Shown here one piece after another: positions 1 through 8,629 of a stretch of 64,000 bases of DNA (position 1 is the first letter of the stretch; each line of letters starts with the position of its first letter). Below the pieces are notes generated by a model. The model was not told the origin of the DNA and made no database searches. It saw nothing but the letters and a program-made list of their open reading frames with translations. Position numbers and translations under genes: made by a program. Location of the stretch: the NCBI RefSeq assembly GCF_024813435.1, contig NZ_JANAEZ010000002.1:1-64000 (forward strand), written 5' to 3'. Source of the DNA: Cognataquiflexum gelatinilyticum. Its GTDB lineage: Bacteria; Bacteroidota; Bacteroidia; Cytophagales; Cyclobacteriaceae.

Positions 1-2
1 AC

Positions 3-86
3 GGTTCAATATTCGCTTGGCCTTCCATACGAAAAGACCTAATTGCTTACTTTGATGAACGGTTTGAAGGAAATGACACAGTTTAA
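3..86 (+). CDS. C-terminal tail of an unknown protein (partial)
   Basis: From base 3 one frame is open and ends at a TAA at 84-86, giving 27 residues that start GSIFAWPSIRKDL and end EGNDTV. The aromatic and charged composition looks more like a protein C-terminus than chance, and the other two plus frames stop earlier. Too little is present to name a family. It does not resemble the C-terminus of homoserine kinase, the usual neighbour of thrC, as I know it. Confidence 0.3.
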   Translation, partial: GSIFAWPSIRKDLIAYFDERFEGNDTV

Positions 87-318
87 TGAACACTCCCGCT
101 GATAATTTCAGAATGGTGAATTCGTAATGAAGAATGACGGGACTAGATAACAATACAACCAACCTAACCCGATAACCCGACAACCTGACAACGCGCAGCA
201 GACAACAATTACAACCAAGAGATTCTTCGCTCCACTCAGAATGACGGATCCCCAATCTGATAACGCGTACCAGACAGCCTGACAACAATTACAACCACTA
301 CAACAATTACAACCCTTT
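87..318 (+). repeat. Short-word direct repeats and a small hairpin upstream of thrC
   Basis: This leader holds several overlapping repeats. A 17-base word, GACAACAATTACAACCA, occurs at 201-217 and 281-297, and its core recurs once more just before the thrC start (about 298-314). A longer unit beginning CTGAYAACGCG recurs near 187 and 257. Bases 220-248 form a short ATTCT...AGAAT inverted repeat of a type I recall as dispersed in many genomes. No coding frame or clear promoter is visible. The patch looks like accumulated intergenic repeats. Confidence 0.55.
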
Positions 319-1638
319 ATGCACTTCTACAGCACCAACAACCCCAACCATATAGTCAGCCTCAAAGATGCCGTGGTCAAAGGACTTGCTCCGGATCAGG
401 GATTGTATATGCCTACGGAAATTCCGGTTTTGCCAAAGGAGTTCTTTGAGAACTTGCCGAAAATGTCTTTCCGGGAAATCGGATTTGAAGTGATCGGAGC
501 ACTATTCATTGGTGATTTGACCAGGGATCAGATCAAAGAATTGGTTGACCATACCTTGGCTTTTGATGCGCCATTGGTAAAAGTGGAGGAGGATGTATAC
601 GCATTGGAATTGTTTCACGGACCGACATTGGCATTCAAGGATTTTGGGGCGAGGTTTTGCTCCAAGTTGATGGCAATCCTGATGGAAGGGGAAGAAAGGA
701 AAATCCGAGTTTTGGTGGCGACATCTGGGGATACGGGAAGTGCTGTTGCCAATGGATTTTTTAAAGTAAATGGAGTTGAGGTCATTGTCCTGTATCCAAA
801 AGGGAAAGTGAGCAAATTGCAGGAAATGCAGTTTACCACCTTGGGAGAAAACGTGACCGCCCTTGAGGTGGATGGTGTATTTGATGACTGTCAGACTTTG
901 GTCAAACAGGCCTTTTCCGATGTCGAACTCAACCAAAAAATGCTCCTAACTTCCGCCAATTCCATCAATGTGGCTAGGTGGATTCCACAGTGTCTGTATT
1001 ATTTCTATGCCTTTTCCCGACTTCCAAAGAACAATAAAAAATTAGCTATCTCCGTTCCAAGTGGGAATTTTGGAAATCTCGGAGCAGGGATTTTGGCTGA
1101 AAGAATGGGTTTGCCGATAGACACATTTATCGCTTCTACCAATGTGAACCGGGTTGTCCCCGATTTTTTGGAGGGAAACCCATTTCAATCCAAGCCTTCA
1201 GTTGCCACCATCAGTAACAGCATGGATGTCGGTAATCCAAGTAACTTTAACAGGCTTTTGGCACTGTATGGCAATGATGAAAAGTTGTTTCGGGAGAAAG
1301 TAAAAGGCTTCTATTTTGATGACGTGGATACCCAAAAAGCCATGGTCCAAATCAAGGAAGAAACGGGATATATCATGGATCCACATGGTGCTGTGGGCTA
1401 TTTGGGATTGAGGAATTACATGAAAATGAATCCTGGTGAATATGTCGGCATTTTCTTGGAAACCGCCCATCCTGCTAAATTCAAATCCGTGGTCGATGAA
1501 ACTTTGGGTATTGACTTGCCTATCCCTGAGAGATTGATGGCCTTTATGAAAGGCAAAAAGCAAGTTTTGGAGATGGGCAATAGCTTTCAAGAGTTTAAGA
1601 GTTTTTTAACCACAGATTTCACAGATGGACACAGATAA
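319..1638 (+). CDS. thrC: Threonine synthase
   Basis: A 439-residue PLP enzyme of the threonine synthase family, converting O-phosphohomoserine to threonine in the cytoplasm. The segment HGPTLAFKDFGARF carries the expected PLP-binding lysine (K107), and ATSGDTGSAVANGFF near residue 134 is the phosphate-binding loop. Length fits the family. The ATG at 319 begins the typical N-terminus MHFYSTNNPN. The last ten residues (LTTDFTDGHR) are encoded by a CACAGAT repeat and look like a late extension. thrA and thrB are not in the window; asd, two genes on, works earlier in the same pathway. Confidence 0.96.
   Translation: MHFYSTNNPNHIVSLKDAVVKGLAPDQGLYMPTEIPVLPKEFFENLPKMSFREIGFEVIGALFIGDLTRDQIKELVDHTLAFDAPLVKVEEDVYALELFHGPTLAFKDFGARFCSKLMAILMEGEERKIRVLVATSGDTGSAVANGFFKVNGVEVIVLYPKGKVSKLQEMQFTTLGENVTALEVDGVFDDCQTLVKQAFSDVELNQKMLLTSANSINVARWIPQCLYYFYAFSRLPKNNKKLAISVPSGNFGNLGAGILAERMGLPIDTFIASTNVNRVVPDFLEGNPFQSKPSVATISNSMDVGNPSNFNRLLALYGNDEKLFREKVKGFYFDDVDTQKAMVQIKEETGYIMDPHGAVGYLGLRNYMKMNPGEYVGIFLETAHPAKFKSVVDETLGIDLPIPERLMAFMKGKKQVLEMGNSFQEFKSFLTTDFTDGHR
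1608..1636 (+). repeat. Triple CACAGAT direct repeat at the thrC 3' end
   Basis: The word CACAGAT occurs three times (1611-1617, 1620-1626, 1630-1636) with a 9-10 base period, immediately before and across the thrC stop codon. The repeat therefore encodes the final residues of ThrC. Confidence 0.7.
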
Positions 1639-1694
1639 TTAAGTTTCTTGGCAAAGTTGATTATCTCATTCACTTCACCAACCTTGGGGCGAAT

Positions 1695-1747
1695 GATCCC
1701 ATAGGGATCAAATTTGTGTAGCCCCGAGTGAGGCACGAAACTCGGGG
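1695..1747. repeat. Two adjacent intergenic palindromes
   Basis: Between the convergent thrC and methyltransferase genes lie GATCCC-ATA-GGGATC (1695-1709) and an 8-bp stem CCCCGAGT/ACTCGGGG with a 10-base loop (1722-1747). Neither is followed by a T run, so they are not obvious intrinsic terminators. They resemble dispersed intergenic palindromes of Bacteroidetes genomes; this is an inference from memory. Confidence 0.45.
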
Positions 1748-1864
1748 TCAGAAACCAAAACAGTGGTTCCGGTTTTTGGCCGAGAAAATGCTTAGAGAAA
1801 ATTAATGTTTTCGCCAAAAACAGGGAAGTTCTAAATCCTTTGCATCCAATTGTGAAACCTTTTT

Positions 1865-3052
1865 TTAAAAAATTGTCCTACAATAAAACAACCCAAACTT
1901 TTCTCCCACTCTTGTCCCGATCAGGAATTCCTTTCCGCCGTCTTGGAGCTTGTATTTTTTCTTGAGTTCATCGGCAGATAAAGCGTAATTTCTAGTAATG
2001 ACATTGACTTTTCCTACAGGGAATAGTTGCTTCAGCTCTTTTTTGGGATTGCTGATTTCTTGGATTACTTCGAATATCCTTCCAGGAATTTTCTCAGGTA
2101 AATCCTCACAGGTATACAGATGGGAATTGGGATGTAGCTTTTTCAGTCCAAACCTTTTTCCAAAACTCCTGAATGCCCCGGCTTTCAAAACCGAAGCATA
2201 GGGCTCGATCAGGAATTTACCCACATCTCCGAATATGCTCTCGCTTGATTCCTCCTCTTCGTAAGTAAAGGAAAATCCCTTTGGACCATCGGACTGCAAA
2301 TCGACCGCATTGATAGTTCTTTCCCCGGCTTCTTTTCCTTTTTCCCAAAGGAGCAAAACTTCCTTGACTTCATTCTTGACTGAAATAACCCATACTTTCT
2401 GTATCTCTGGAATTTCAGCCAATGCCTGCTTGATATCCAACATCGGGGATGCTTTGATCAGAATGGCATTGGACTTCGATTGGAGGAGGCTCCAATAGCC
2501 CACAATATCCGGCTCGCAATCAGCCAACTTGTACAACTTCTGATTGTGTTCGCCCCTTCTCGCAGGATCGACATAGGTCAGGTCAAAAACCTGGTCTGAT
2601 TTGGAAAAGTATGCCAAAGAATCACCTTCCACAATCCCAAATTTTCCGGGTTTGAGCAGGTCAAAATTGTGACGGACGATGGCTGCCAATTCTTCGTTCC
2701 TCTCACAATAAACGGCTTTTTGAAAGTTTTCTGAAAGAAAAAAAGTATCTACGCCAAATCCTCCGGTCAGGTCAATCATTGTTTTCCCATTGACCAAAAC
2801 TGATTTAAATCTGGCGGTTTCTTCCGAAGAAGATTGCTCCAATGAAAGGCTGACAGGAAAAAGTATTTCTTGATTGGCAGTCCATAATGGGAGTTTATGT
2901 TTGGCTTTTTGACGGGACAGGATCTGCTGCACAGCCGCTTTGAGGTCAAAATCGGTTTTTCCCGAATAGGCAAAAAGCAATTGTGCAGGATCCTCCGAAT
3001 GGTGGTCCTGCACAAATTTTTTCAATGCATCTGTATAATTCTCAATGGCCAT
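1865..3052 (-). CDS. SAM-dependent methyltransferase with THUMP-like domain
   Basis: A 395-residue class I SAM-dependent methyltransferase. Motif I is MIDLTGGFGVDTFFLS (about residues 92-107) and a DPARR motif sits at 162-166 after a hydrophobic strand. N-terminal residues 1-80 form a helical cap. The C-terminal part (about 300-395) matches the THUMP-like domain region of Bacteroidetes proteins usually annotated as class I SAM methyltransferases. The substrate is unknown; RNA is likely from the THUMP-like fold. It lies 59 bases downstream of asd on the same strand and may be cotranscribed. Confidence 0.8.
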   Translation of the reverse strand: MAIENYTDALKKFVQDHHSEDPAQLLFAYSGKTDFDLKAAVQQILSRQKAKHKLPLWTANQEILFPVSLSLEQSSSEETARFKSVLVNGKTMIDLTGGFGVDTFFLSENFQKAVYCERNEELAAIVRHNFDLLKPGKFGIVEGDSLAYFSKSDQVFDLTYVDPARRGEHNQKLYKLADCEPDIVGYWSLLQSKSNAILIKASPMLDIKQALAEIPEIQKVWVISVKNEVKEVLLLWEKGKEAGERTINAVDLQSDGPKGFSFTYEEEESSESIFGDVGKFLIEPYASVLKAGAFRSFGKRFGLKKLHPNSHLYTCEDLPEKIPGRIFEVIQEISNPKKELKQLFPVGKVNVITRNYALSADELKKKYKLQDGGKEFLIGTRVGEKFGLFYCRTIF

Positions 3053-3111
3053 AGCCTGACAAAAATGTGGAATTCATACCATGCCTCAAAATCATGAGAC
3101 GAATTAATCAA

Positions 3112-4101
3112 TTACGCCATGCTGTGTTCCATTAGGTATTCTGCTATCTGGACAGCATTGGTAGCTGCGCCTTTTCTCAGGTTATCGGCCACGATCCACA
3201 TGTTCAATGTATTCGGTTGGGATTCATCCCTTCTTAACCTTCCCACAAAAACCTCATCTTTTTTATGCGCAGTCAATGGCATCGGATAGACATTGTTGGC
3301 AGGATCGTCCTGAACAATGACTCCAGGCGTATTGGAAAGGATTGCCCTCACCTCATTCAAATCAAAGTCATTATGAAATTCCACGTTTACGGCTTCAGAA
3401 TGTCCTCCCATCGTCGGGATCCTGACAGTGGTGGCAGTGACTTGAATGCTGTTGTCCCCAAAAATCTTTTTGGTCTCATTGATCATCTTCATCTCTTCCT
3501 TGGTATAACCGTTTGGCTGGAAGACATCAATATGAGGCAATACATTCAGGTCAATTTTATGTGGATAAACCATTTCCGCAGGAACTCCCGCACGCTCAGC
3601 CATCATTTGGTCGACAGCTGCTTTGCCTGTTCCGGTTACTGACTGGTAAGTGGATACCACGATTCTTTTGATACCATATTTCAACCTCAATGGATTCAAA
3701 GCCAACACCATCTGTATCGTAGAACAGTTTGGATTGGCAATGATTCGGTCGTCAATTCTTAAGTCTTTGGCGTTGATTTCAGGAACCACCAATTTTTTGC
3801 TCGGATCCATTCTCCATGCAGAAGAGTTGTCGATCACGATCGTTCCGACTTCGGCAAATTGCGGCGCCCATTCCAAAGAAGTGCTTCCTCCGGCGGAAAA
3901 GATCGCAACGTCCGGCTTCTCAGAAACAGCCTGTTTCAATCCAATTACCGTGTATTCCTTACCCTTAAAAGTCATCTTTTTGCCAGCGGATCTTTCGCTC
4001 GCGACAAGGAGTAATTCATCAAATGGAAATTGGTGCTCTTCCAGCACCTCGAGGATTTCTGAGCCTACCAATCCGGTAGCTCCTACAACGGCTAGTTTCA
4101 T
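3112..4101 (-). CDS. asd: Aspartate-semialdehyde dehydrogenase
   Basis: 329 residues. Reduces aspartyl phosphate to aspartate semialdehyde for threonine, methionine, lysine and diaminopimelate synthesis. The N-terminus MKLAVVGATGLVGSEIL is the NADP-binding glycine loop, and IIANPNCSTIQ carries the catalytic cysteine (C126). I start at 4101, not at the in-frame upstream codon at 4197, because the Rossmann motif begins there and a TACCTTTG -7 box lies at 4135-4142, inside the longer reading. It works one branch upstream of ThrC and supplies the substrate of Ddl-linked wall synthesis through DAP. Confidence 0.95.
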   Translation of the reverse strand: MKLAVVGATGLVGSEILEVLEEHQFPFDELLLVASERSAGKKMTFKGKEYTVIGLKQAVSEKPDVAIFSAGGSTSLEWAPQFAEVGTIVIDNSSAWRMDPSKKLVVPEINAKDLRIDDRIIANPNCSTIQMVLALNPLRLKYGIKRIVVSTYQSVTGTGKAAVDQMMAERAGVPAEMVYPHKIDLNVLPHIDVFQPNGYTKEEMKMINETKKIFGDNSIQVTATTVRIPTMGGHSEAVNVEFHNDFDLNEVRAILSNTPGVIVQDDPANNVYPMPLTAHKKDEVFVGRLRRDESQPNTLNMWIVADNLRKGAATNAVQIAEYLMEHSMA

Positions 4102-4134
4102 TTTGTTTTTGGATTGTTTTTTAAAATTGAACCG

Positions 4135-4142
4135 CAAAGGTA
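4135..4142 (-). promoter_or_regulatory. Candidate -7 box of asd
   Basis: On the minus strand this is TACCTTTG, a perfect match to the Bacteroidetes -7 consensus TAnnTTTG, 33 bases before the chosen asd ATG. A TTG at the optimal upstream distance is not clear, so only the -7 element is called. Confidence 0.45.
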
Positions 4143-4289
4143 AGTCAAGAATTCTCAATAATGACAGCAACTCAATAGATAATTGCTTTATTTTCAATAA
4201 TTCAGATCATTTTTTGCGGTGTTTGAAATTTATCCGACTTAAACGTTTCAAATCGGATTGACTATTGCCGGTTCTTTATTTTTAATCTT

Positions 4290-7200
4290 ATGGAATCCCG
4301 GTTTTTTATCAAAGTCCTTCTATTAACCACACTCTTTGAGGGAATGTTCGGCTTGGGCAAAGGATATTCCCAAGTTCAGGACTTTGAGGAAAGTTTTGCC
4401 ATAGTCAATCATCCTGCAGAATTTTTAGAAAATTGGTCTGCTATTGAAGTAAGGAGTACTGCTGCAAGGGTTTTTCAGGCATCAGGGAAAGGACGTCTTG
4501 GCTCAAAAGCCTTGGCTGTGCAACCCATCAGTTCCTTCAATGGGATCATATATTTTAAAACAGAGACACAGGGAAAGTTTGAGCCGAAAATCGCATTTTT
4601 TGCAAAATCGGAACAAAATGGAACAGGAAACAGGCCGGCAGGAGTCGAAATTTCTTTTGCCAAATCGGCGTTTGATACATTTCAGAACCTGACAAATGTT
4701 GGAAACGCCCAGACATTTCCCAATCAGAACACCGAATACAAGCTCTTCGAAATCCCAATTCCCGAAGACTATTATGATTTACCGGAGCTTGTCGTCAAAA
4801 TCGAAGTGAAATATGGTCCGGGAACAGGTTCTTCTGCTAGGTTTTTTATGGATGATTTTGGGATTTTTGACGGGGATGAAATCATTGATCCCATTCAGAT
4901 CAAGAAAGCCGTATTGTCAACGCCTTTTTCCTTTGAAATTATTTTAGACAGGGAAATAAAATCCATATCCAAAGAACAGGTTACTATCGGTCCTTATCAG
5001 ATTACTGAATTATTGAGCCCAACAGATTCTTCGTTTGTAGTTTTTTCAAATGCTTTGATTGAAAATGCAAAAGTCCCCATCCTTTTGGAGAATATGGAGG
5101 ATAAAGATGGGAGGGTTACTGAGGAGATTGAATTTGAACTTGACAATTCCTATATCAAAATGGGAAATGTCCGGGTTCCCAAGGCAGATCAAATCGCCAT
5201 CAACTTCAGTCAATTTTTTCTGCCTGCTTCAGTAAGCCAAACTTCCAATTTTTTAATCAACGGGAAAAACCCCACCAATGTGGAATTGTCACCCAATGGA
5301 TTTGAAGTCTTGTTGGACTTATCGGAGGAATTGCCTTTGAAGGGTATTTTCCAAATCTCAATTTCAAACCTCCAAAACTTAAATGGTACCCAAAATCCTG
5401 AAATTGACTTAAAAAGTTTGGTCTACGATGATTTTGTGGAGGAAATGGTGCTGATCGATAATCAGACCATCCAAATTAAGCACCATGTTTCATTGAGCCA
5501 AAAAGATCATGATTATGAGATTTTGGAAAACCCGGAATTTACCTTTGAGACTAGTTTTCCTACGTCAAAAGAAATCGAATTAAAAAGCAATCTGCCATTT
5601 GAGGAAAGTATCGTCTACACGTTGAACCTTCCCGCAAGGTCAACAGAACGAGGTTATCCTATCCCCGGTTCCTCCAGAGATTTTGTATGGGACATAACAC
5701 ACCCTTCATTGGTAAATGTAATCCCTGTTTCCACAAACAAAATATTGGGGGTTTTTTCAGAGCCATTGGATGTGGTTTTTGCATCTATCCTTTCCAATTA
5801 TTCCATCTCAAGTAGCAATCCAAATTCAGTTTTATTGTTTCAAAACGGCAACCAAGCATTGATTGAATGGGGTTTTGATTTTGAAGTAGACCAAGAATAC
5901 AACTTTCAAATAAATGGAATCGCTGATTTGAACGGGAATTTTTTAAGCAATCAATCCTTTACTTTCCTTTTTGATTCACCTACCAAGATCAACTTCAAAG
6001 ATTTGGTCATCAATGAAATCATGCCGGCCCCTCGTACCGGAAATTCCTTACCGAATGTAGAATATATCGAACTGTTCAATCCCGGAGAGCAGAGCATTTA
6101 TTTGGGAGGGATGCAGTTGGCAAATTCCAAAAGGAAAACGACACTTCCGGCCTTTTTCCTTGGTCCCAATGAATATCTCATCCTAACCCCAAGGACCTCA
6201 GCTTCTCAATTCGGGAATTTTGGACCGGTGTTGGGATTGACCAGTTGGCCGACCTTGTTAAATTCTGGAGATCAGGTAAAAATCCTAGACGGTGAAGACA
6301 ATGTGATCGACAGCCTTGCTTACAGTACCGCTACATTTGGCAGCAGTGTTTTCGCGCAGGGAGGATATAGCTTGGAAGTAGTCAATCCATATTTAGATTG
6401 CAATATCAGCACCAACCTCAAGCCTTCAATAGATCCAAAGAGAGGTACACCCGGAAAACCAAACTCAGTTTTTGAGGAAATACCGGATTTGATTCCACTC
6501 AAATTTCTACAATCAAAAGTGATGGGAGAAAAAACTGTGGTTTTGGAATTTTCCAAAATCCTGAATCAGAATATCAGCCTTACGGCTTTCGAATTCAAAC
6601 CTTCAATTCCAATCAAAAATTTTATGATAGGAGGAAGTCCAAATGAACTGGTATTGGAGTTTGAGCAAAATATTCAGGAGGGGATTTATTATGAATCCAA
6701 TGTTTCTAACCTGAGAGATTGTACAGGAAACCTGTTTGAATCAGACCAAAAAGTATTTTTTGTTATCCCTTCATTTGCTCAATCTGGAGATTTGGTACTG
6801 AATGAGATACTATTTAATCCCCGAACAGGTGCACCAAAATTTGTAGAGATATACAATTCCTCTCAAAAATACATCAATTTGAAGGATTGGAAATTGGCCA
6901 ACCTCGATGATGAAAATCAGGTGGCCAACAGGCGCGTATTATTCAATGAGGAATTTTTAATCGCACCGAATTCTTTTCTAGTCTTTACCACAGACTCCGA
7001 AAAACTCAAACAGGAATATCCAAAAAGCAGGGAAGGTAGGTTTGTGGAATTTTCATCGATTCCCAGCTATCCGATTTCTGAAGGAAATGTGGTATTTCTG
7101 AGTCCTGATGAAACCATTTCAGAGGTTTTGAGCTATTCAGATAAAATGCATCACAGACTCTTGAAGGAGACCAAAGGGATTTCCTTGGAGAGGCTTTCGC

Positions 7201-7625
7201 CTTTTCAGCCTATCGATAATCCGAACAATTGGCACTCTGCATCTTCCACAGAGGGATTTGCTACTCCGGGTTACCAAAATTCCAATGTGTATGAAGGGAA
7301 CAGTCAATTGGGAATAGAGGTAGATCCAAAAGTATTTGTGCCGGACGCTCCAGGAACACAACCTTATACCACAATCAGTTATAAATCTGACCAACCGGGA
7401 AAGCTAGCTACGATAAGGATTTATGGAGTAGATGGTACCTTGGTTAGGGAGTTGGTCCAAAATGCAGTTTGGGGAAATGATGGGTTCTATCTTTGGGATG
7501 GCACCCAATCTAACGGAGCAAAAGTCAGAGCGGGCATATATATTATTTGGGTCGAGATATTTGACCTTGAAGGGAATGTGGATCAAATCAGAAAAACAGT
7601 GGTTGTCGGTACAAAATTCCAGTGA
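4290..7625 (+). CDS. Secreted protein with two lamin-tail domains and FlgD-like C-terminus
   Basis: 1111 residues. An N-terminal signal peptide ends near GYSQ (about residue 28). The first half is beta-rich, with Ig-like or adhesin-like modules. Two lamin-tail-type domains follow, from about residue 570 (LVINEIMPAPRTG, YIELFNPG) and about 832 (LVLNEILFNPRTG, FVEIYNSS). The C-terminus (about 1020-1111; IRIYGVDGTLVREL, WDGTQSNGAKVRAGIYI) is a FlgD-like Ig fold. It is probably surface-exposed or secreted, perhaps through the type IX system encoded at 38-44 kb, since FlgD-like ends can stand in place of a classic sorting domain. Ligand and function are unknown. Confidence 0.75.
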   Translation: MESRFFIKVLLLTTLFEGMFGLGKGYSQVQDFEESFAIVNHPAEFLENWSAIEVRSTAARVFQASGKGRLGSKALAVQPISSFNGIIYFKTETQGKFEPKIAFFAKSEQNGTGNRPAGVEISFAKSAFDTFQNLTNVGNAQTFPNQNTEYKLFEIPIPEDYYDLPELVVKIEVKYGPGTGSSARFFMDDFGIFDGDEIIDPIQIKKAVLSTPFSFEIILDREIKSISKEQVTIGPYQITELLSPTDSSFVVFSNALIENAKVPILLENMEDKDGRVTEEIEFELDNSYIKMGNVRVPKADQIAINFSQFFLPASVSQTSNFLINGKNPTNVELSPNGFEVLLDLSEELPLKGIFQISISNLQNLNGTQNPEIDLKSLVYDDFVEEMVLIDNQTIQIKHHVSLSQKDHDYEILENPEFTFETSFPTSKEIELKSNLPFEESIVYTLNLPARSTERGYPIPGSSRDFVWDITHPSLVNVIPVSTNKILGVFSEPLDVVFASILSNYSISSSNPNSVLLFQNGNQALIEWGFDFEVDQEYNFQINGIADLNGNFLSNQSFTFLFDSPTKINFKDLVINEIMPAPRTGNSLPNVEYIELFNPGEQSIYLGGMQLANSKRKTTLPAFFLGPNEYLILTPRTSASQFGNFGPVLGLTSWPTLLNSGDQVKILDGEDNVIDSLAYSTATFGSSVFAQGGYSLEVVNPYLDCNISTNLKPSIDPKRGTPGKPNSVFEEIPDLIPLKFLQSKVMGEKTVVLEFSKILNQNISLTAFEFKPSIPIKNFMIGGSPNELVLEFEQNIQEGIYYESNVSNLRDCTGNLFESDQKVFFVIPSFAQSGDLVLNEILFNPRTGAPKFVEIYNSSQKYINLKDWKLANLDDENQVANRRVLFNEEFLIAPNSFLVFTTDSEKLKQEYPKSREGRFVEFSSIPSYPISEGNVVFLSPDETISEVLSYSDKMHHRLLKETKGISLERLSPFQPIDNPNNWHSASSTEGFATPGYQNSNVYEGNSQLGIEVDPKVFVPDAPGTQPYTTISYKSDQPGKLATIRIYGVDGTLVRELVQNAVWGNDGFYLWDGTQSNGAKVRAGIYIIWVEIFDLEGNVDQIRKTVVVGTKFQ

Positions 7626-7684
7626 TTGTGGTAATTAATTCCACAAAATCAGTAATTTAGAAGAAGCCAAAAAAACCTGAACAG

Positions 7685-7840
7685 ATGAAGCCTGATATAG
7701 TCTCCCAAATATTAAAAACCTATTTTATCCAAAAAGGAAAAAGTTTAAAATCAATCCAAAGATTGTTGAGTATCAAATACCGCCTTTATTTGGATGAAAA
7801 GTTATTGGAAAAAAGGTTGCGTAATCTCCTCACCCAATAA
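7685..7840 (+). CDS. Small basic ORF, 51 residues
   Basis: An ATG ORF from 7685 to a TAA at 7838-7840. The product is lysine- and leucine-rich (MKPDIVSQILKTYFIQKGKS at the start, LLEKRLRNLL at the end) and predicted helical, with a spacing like a small helix-turn-helix. It has no signal peptide or cysteines. It lies alone 59 bases after the lamin-tail gene. I do not recognise a family. The clean ATG and stop and the balanced composition argue for a real small protein, but length alone is weak support. Confidence 0.4.
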   Translation: MKPDIVSQILKTYFIQKGKSLKSIQRLLSIKYRLYLDEKLLEKRLRNLLTQ

Positions 7841-7965
7841 AAATCGCGATATAATTTTTATGGGTATCCGCATCTTTTCACATTTCGGACTTATTTCGAA
7901 ATCCCCTAATTAAATCTGAACCTCATTTGTTCAAGCTAAGGAGGAACGATTCCGAACCTTCTTGA

Positions 7966-7984
7966 GGCCGGCCCCGGCCTTGGG
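7966..7984. repeat. GC-rich perfect palindrome
   Basis: AGGCCGG-CC-CCGGCCT type palindrome, strikingly GC-rich in an AT-rich intergenic stretch. A second hairpin (TCCGGAAA...TTTCGGGA) follows near 8009-8026. No T tract follows either one. Confidence 0.45.
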
Positions 7985-8045
7985 CGTGTATAGATTTACG
8001 CCGTCTTGTCCGGAAATCTTTCGGGATTGGGTACTTTTTTTGGCT

Positions 8046-8165
8046 ATGAAAAAAAGCAGTTATAAAAATGAGGATCGATTTTCTTTTGCTTTAAGATCAT
8101 TTTTAATGTTAATTCTGGTAGGTGCATTTACCATCATACACATATTAATTTTTTATAATTTTTGA
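8046..8165 (+). CDS. Small single-pass membrane protein, 39 residues
   Basis: ATG at 8046, stop TGA at 8163-8165. The N-terminus is charged (MKKSSYKNEDRF), followed by one hydrophobic segment (FLMLILVGAFTIIHILIFY), which fits a small inner-membrane protein with a cytoplasmic N-terminus. An upstream in-frame start at 7962 would add 28 residues, but those run through the GC palindrome and look non-coding. No family recognised. It precedes the DksA-like gene by 80 bases. Confidence 0.45.
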   Translation: MKKSSYKNEDRFSFALRSFLMLILVGAFTIIHILIFYNF

Positions 8166-8245
8166 TTTTACTCAGGTAAGTGTATTTTAGGGAACTTTTC
8201 AATCACCCCAACCTTGATTGGGATAAAAAACCAAAATAGAAAATT

Positions 8246-8629
8246 ATGAATCAAGAAGGAAAGACCGCATATTCTCCTGAAGAATTGAAGGAGTTTGAAG
8301 ATATTATTTTAAAAAAAGTGGCAATCGCCAAAGAAGAACTTATTTCCCTTAAAGAAACTTTAAGCAAGAAAAATGACAGCGGTACAGATTTTACGGCATC
8401 TACCTCAAAACTTCTTGAAGACGGGGCAGACACTTTGGAAAGAGAAAATCTGAATCAGTTGGCTGCAAGACAGCAGAAATTCATCATCAACTTGGAAAAT
8501 GCTTTGATCAGAATCAAAAACGGGACTTATGGGGTTTGTGTGGATACTGGTAAATTGATCTCCAAAGAAAGATTGAGAGCTGTTCCTCACACGATGCATT
8601 CTATTGAAGCCAAGCTTGCCAAGAAATAA
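8246..8629 (+). CDS. DksA/TraR-family protein with degenerate zinc finger
   Basis: 127 residues with an N-terminal coiled coil (about 10-90) and a C-terminal segment KNGTYGVCVDTGKLISKERLRAVPHT typical of the TraR/DksA finger. Canonical members have four zinc-binding cysteines. Here only C98 remains, as in many Bacteroidetes members, so metal binding is doubtful. DksA-type proteins bind RNA polymerase through the secondary channel; a transcription role is inferred by family. The stop codon directly abuts the scpB start, suggesting coupled translation. Confidence 0.85.
   Translation: MNQEGKTAYSPEELKEFEDIILKKVAIAKEELISLKETLSKKNDSGTDFTASTSKLLEDGADTLERENLNQLAARQQKFIINLENALIRIKNGTYGVCVDTGKLISKERLRAVPHTMHSIEAKLAKK

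Noticed and set aside
1587..1817. A 76-codon minus-strand ORF after thrC
   Set aside because: It spans the intergenic palindromes and the thrC 3' end; the reading looks like a translated repeat, not a gene.
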